Source of the DNA: Dimorphilus gyrociliatus
Taxonomy: Eukaryota > Annelida > Polychaeta > Dinophilidae
Assembly (NCBI GenBank): GCA_904063045.1
Contig: CAJFCJ010000007.1
Coordinates: 2,611,404 to 2,675,403, forward strand
Direction: 5' to 3'
DNA length: 64,000 nucleotides
Position numbers and translations under genes: made by a program. The notes beneath the pieces were generated by a model that had not been told where the DNA came from, searched no databases, and saw only the letters and a list, made by a program, of their open reading frames with translations. The stretch's first letter is position 1, and the number at the start of each line of letters is the position of its first letter. Below, in pieces: positions 63,375 to 64,000 of the stretch.

Positions 63375-64000
63375 TTAAATATAATAAGCTATATATAAAA
63401 TATAGAAAAACCTATTAAATAAATAAAGTACAGATGATGTATTACACAAATTACCATTACATAAACAAGTAGTTATATTACTTTCTTTACGCGTAGTTCT
63501 CTTTGTAAAACTATGACATCCAAGTGAATTTGGCCTTGGCGAGGATTCACACCATCTTTTCATCCAAGTGTAAGTTACTCCTGAATTGTATGCCTCCTAA
63601 AATTGATACGCAAAACAAAGCTATAATTATTATTGAAGAGGAACAAAAACTATATGTTACTTTAATAATTCTTTTGGCGCAATAGCCCCTACATTTATAA
63701 TCAACTCGAGTTAAGCCGCTGGATTTAGGTTTTCTGCAATTGTTAACGTCCTTTGTTGTTTCACCAATGATTTCGCATTCGAAACATTTTAGTATCTCTC
63801 CAAACCAGCAATCAGCAAATATCCCTTCGTCGCTAAATTGCCCACAATCATTTTTACCATCACAACGTAAATTACAGTCAATCTTTTTACCGTCAGAACA
63901 AATATACATATTTTCTTCATTACAATACCCCCATGATTGCGGTCTTTTTAAATCTTGACGTTGAACATCATCAATTTCTATATATCTCCTTTGAACATCT
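63375..64000 (-). CDS. LDLa plus Ly6/three-finger-like protein with probable GPI tail, 5' truncated
   Basis: Two exons (63661-64000, cut by the window edge, and 63375-63596) join in phase 0. The visible part starts in a polar stretch (RYIEIDDVQRQDLKRPQSWGYC), then an LDL-receptor class A module with MYICSDGKKIDC, LRCDGKNDCGQFSDE. A Ly6/quiver-type cysteine-rich domain follows: CFECE, CRGYCAKRI, KRWCESSP, LGCHSF and the closing CLCNGNLCN. The last 20 residues are hydrophobic (YLFNRFFYILYIAYYI), fitting a GPI-attachment signal or a short membrane anchor. The 5' end and signal peptide lie outside the window. I do not know a named orthologue. Confidence 0.75.

Overview
The window is nuclear DNA from a gene-dense, AT-rich invertebrate animal genome. 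Its genes are split by canonical GT-AG introns, most only about 50 to 80 bases long, and genes lie roughly every 2 kb on both strands. The protein set (CMTR2, TFDP, PLEKHH, DRAK, TOM70, DHX8, VWDE-like, BORCS5, SEC14-like, ATE1, SMARCE1, TLC-domain, CYP4, FAM91A1, CCDC83) is bilaterian. The compact layout and the non-ecdysozoan flavour of several proteins suggest a lophotrochozoan with a reduced genome, for example a dinophilid annelid. The species guess is an inference. The gene identities rest on conserved motifs recognised from memory of each family, with no database search.

Layout. 1-5 kb: 3' truncated CMTR2 (-), TFDP (-) and RPL27 (+), the last two sharing a divergent promoter. 5.5-10 kb: PLEKHH (-), a PH-MyTH4-FERM protein. 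10.6-13.6 kb: DRAK/STK17 kinase (+). 14.4-16.4 kb: TOM70 (+). 16.9-21.7 kb: two coiled-coil genes of unknown identity (-). 22.2-22.7 kb: ATP synthase subunit e (+). 23-23.5 kb: a small two-TM protein (-). 24.9-28.4 kb: intronless DHX8/PRP22 (+). 28.6-30.1 kb: MRPL39 (-). 30.4-32.8 kb: a short VWDE-like secreted protein (+). 32.9-39.2 kb (-): BORCS5, a coiled-coil orphan, SEC14-like and ATE1. 39.7-41.5 kb: SMARCE1 (+). 42-44.1 kb: two orphans. 44.7-46.7 kb (+): TLC-domain protein and an EGF-TM protein. 47.5-53.6 kb (-): CYP4 and FAM91A1. 55.3-56.6 kb: HAD-like protein (+). 57-59 kb: YtcJ-like amidohydrolase (-). 59.4-61.3 kb: CCDC83 (+). 61.4-62.7 kb: beta-lactamase-fold hydrolase (-). 63.4-64 kb: LDLa/Ly6-like protein (-), cut by the window edge.

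There is no operon-like functional cluster. Most genes are housekeeping: transcription, splicing, translation, mitochondria, lysosome and Golgi trafficking, chromatin. Lineage-specific coiled-coil or secreted genes are scattered among them. No transposon, tRNA, rRNA or CRISPR array was seen.

The strongest finding is in ATE1. Two adjacent, homologous, same-phase exons are separated by only 28 bases. The layout predicts mutually exclusive splicing forced by an intron too short to remove. Other points of interest are paired ACCGGT promoter elements repeated at about 15-base spacing before three genes, a consensus heat-shock element, E2F sites around the TFDP gene, an intronless DHX8 and several orphan proteins.
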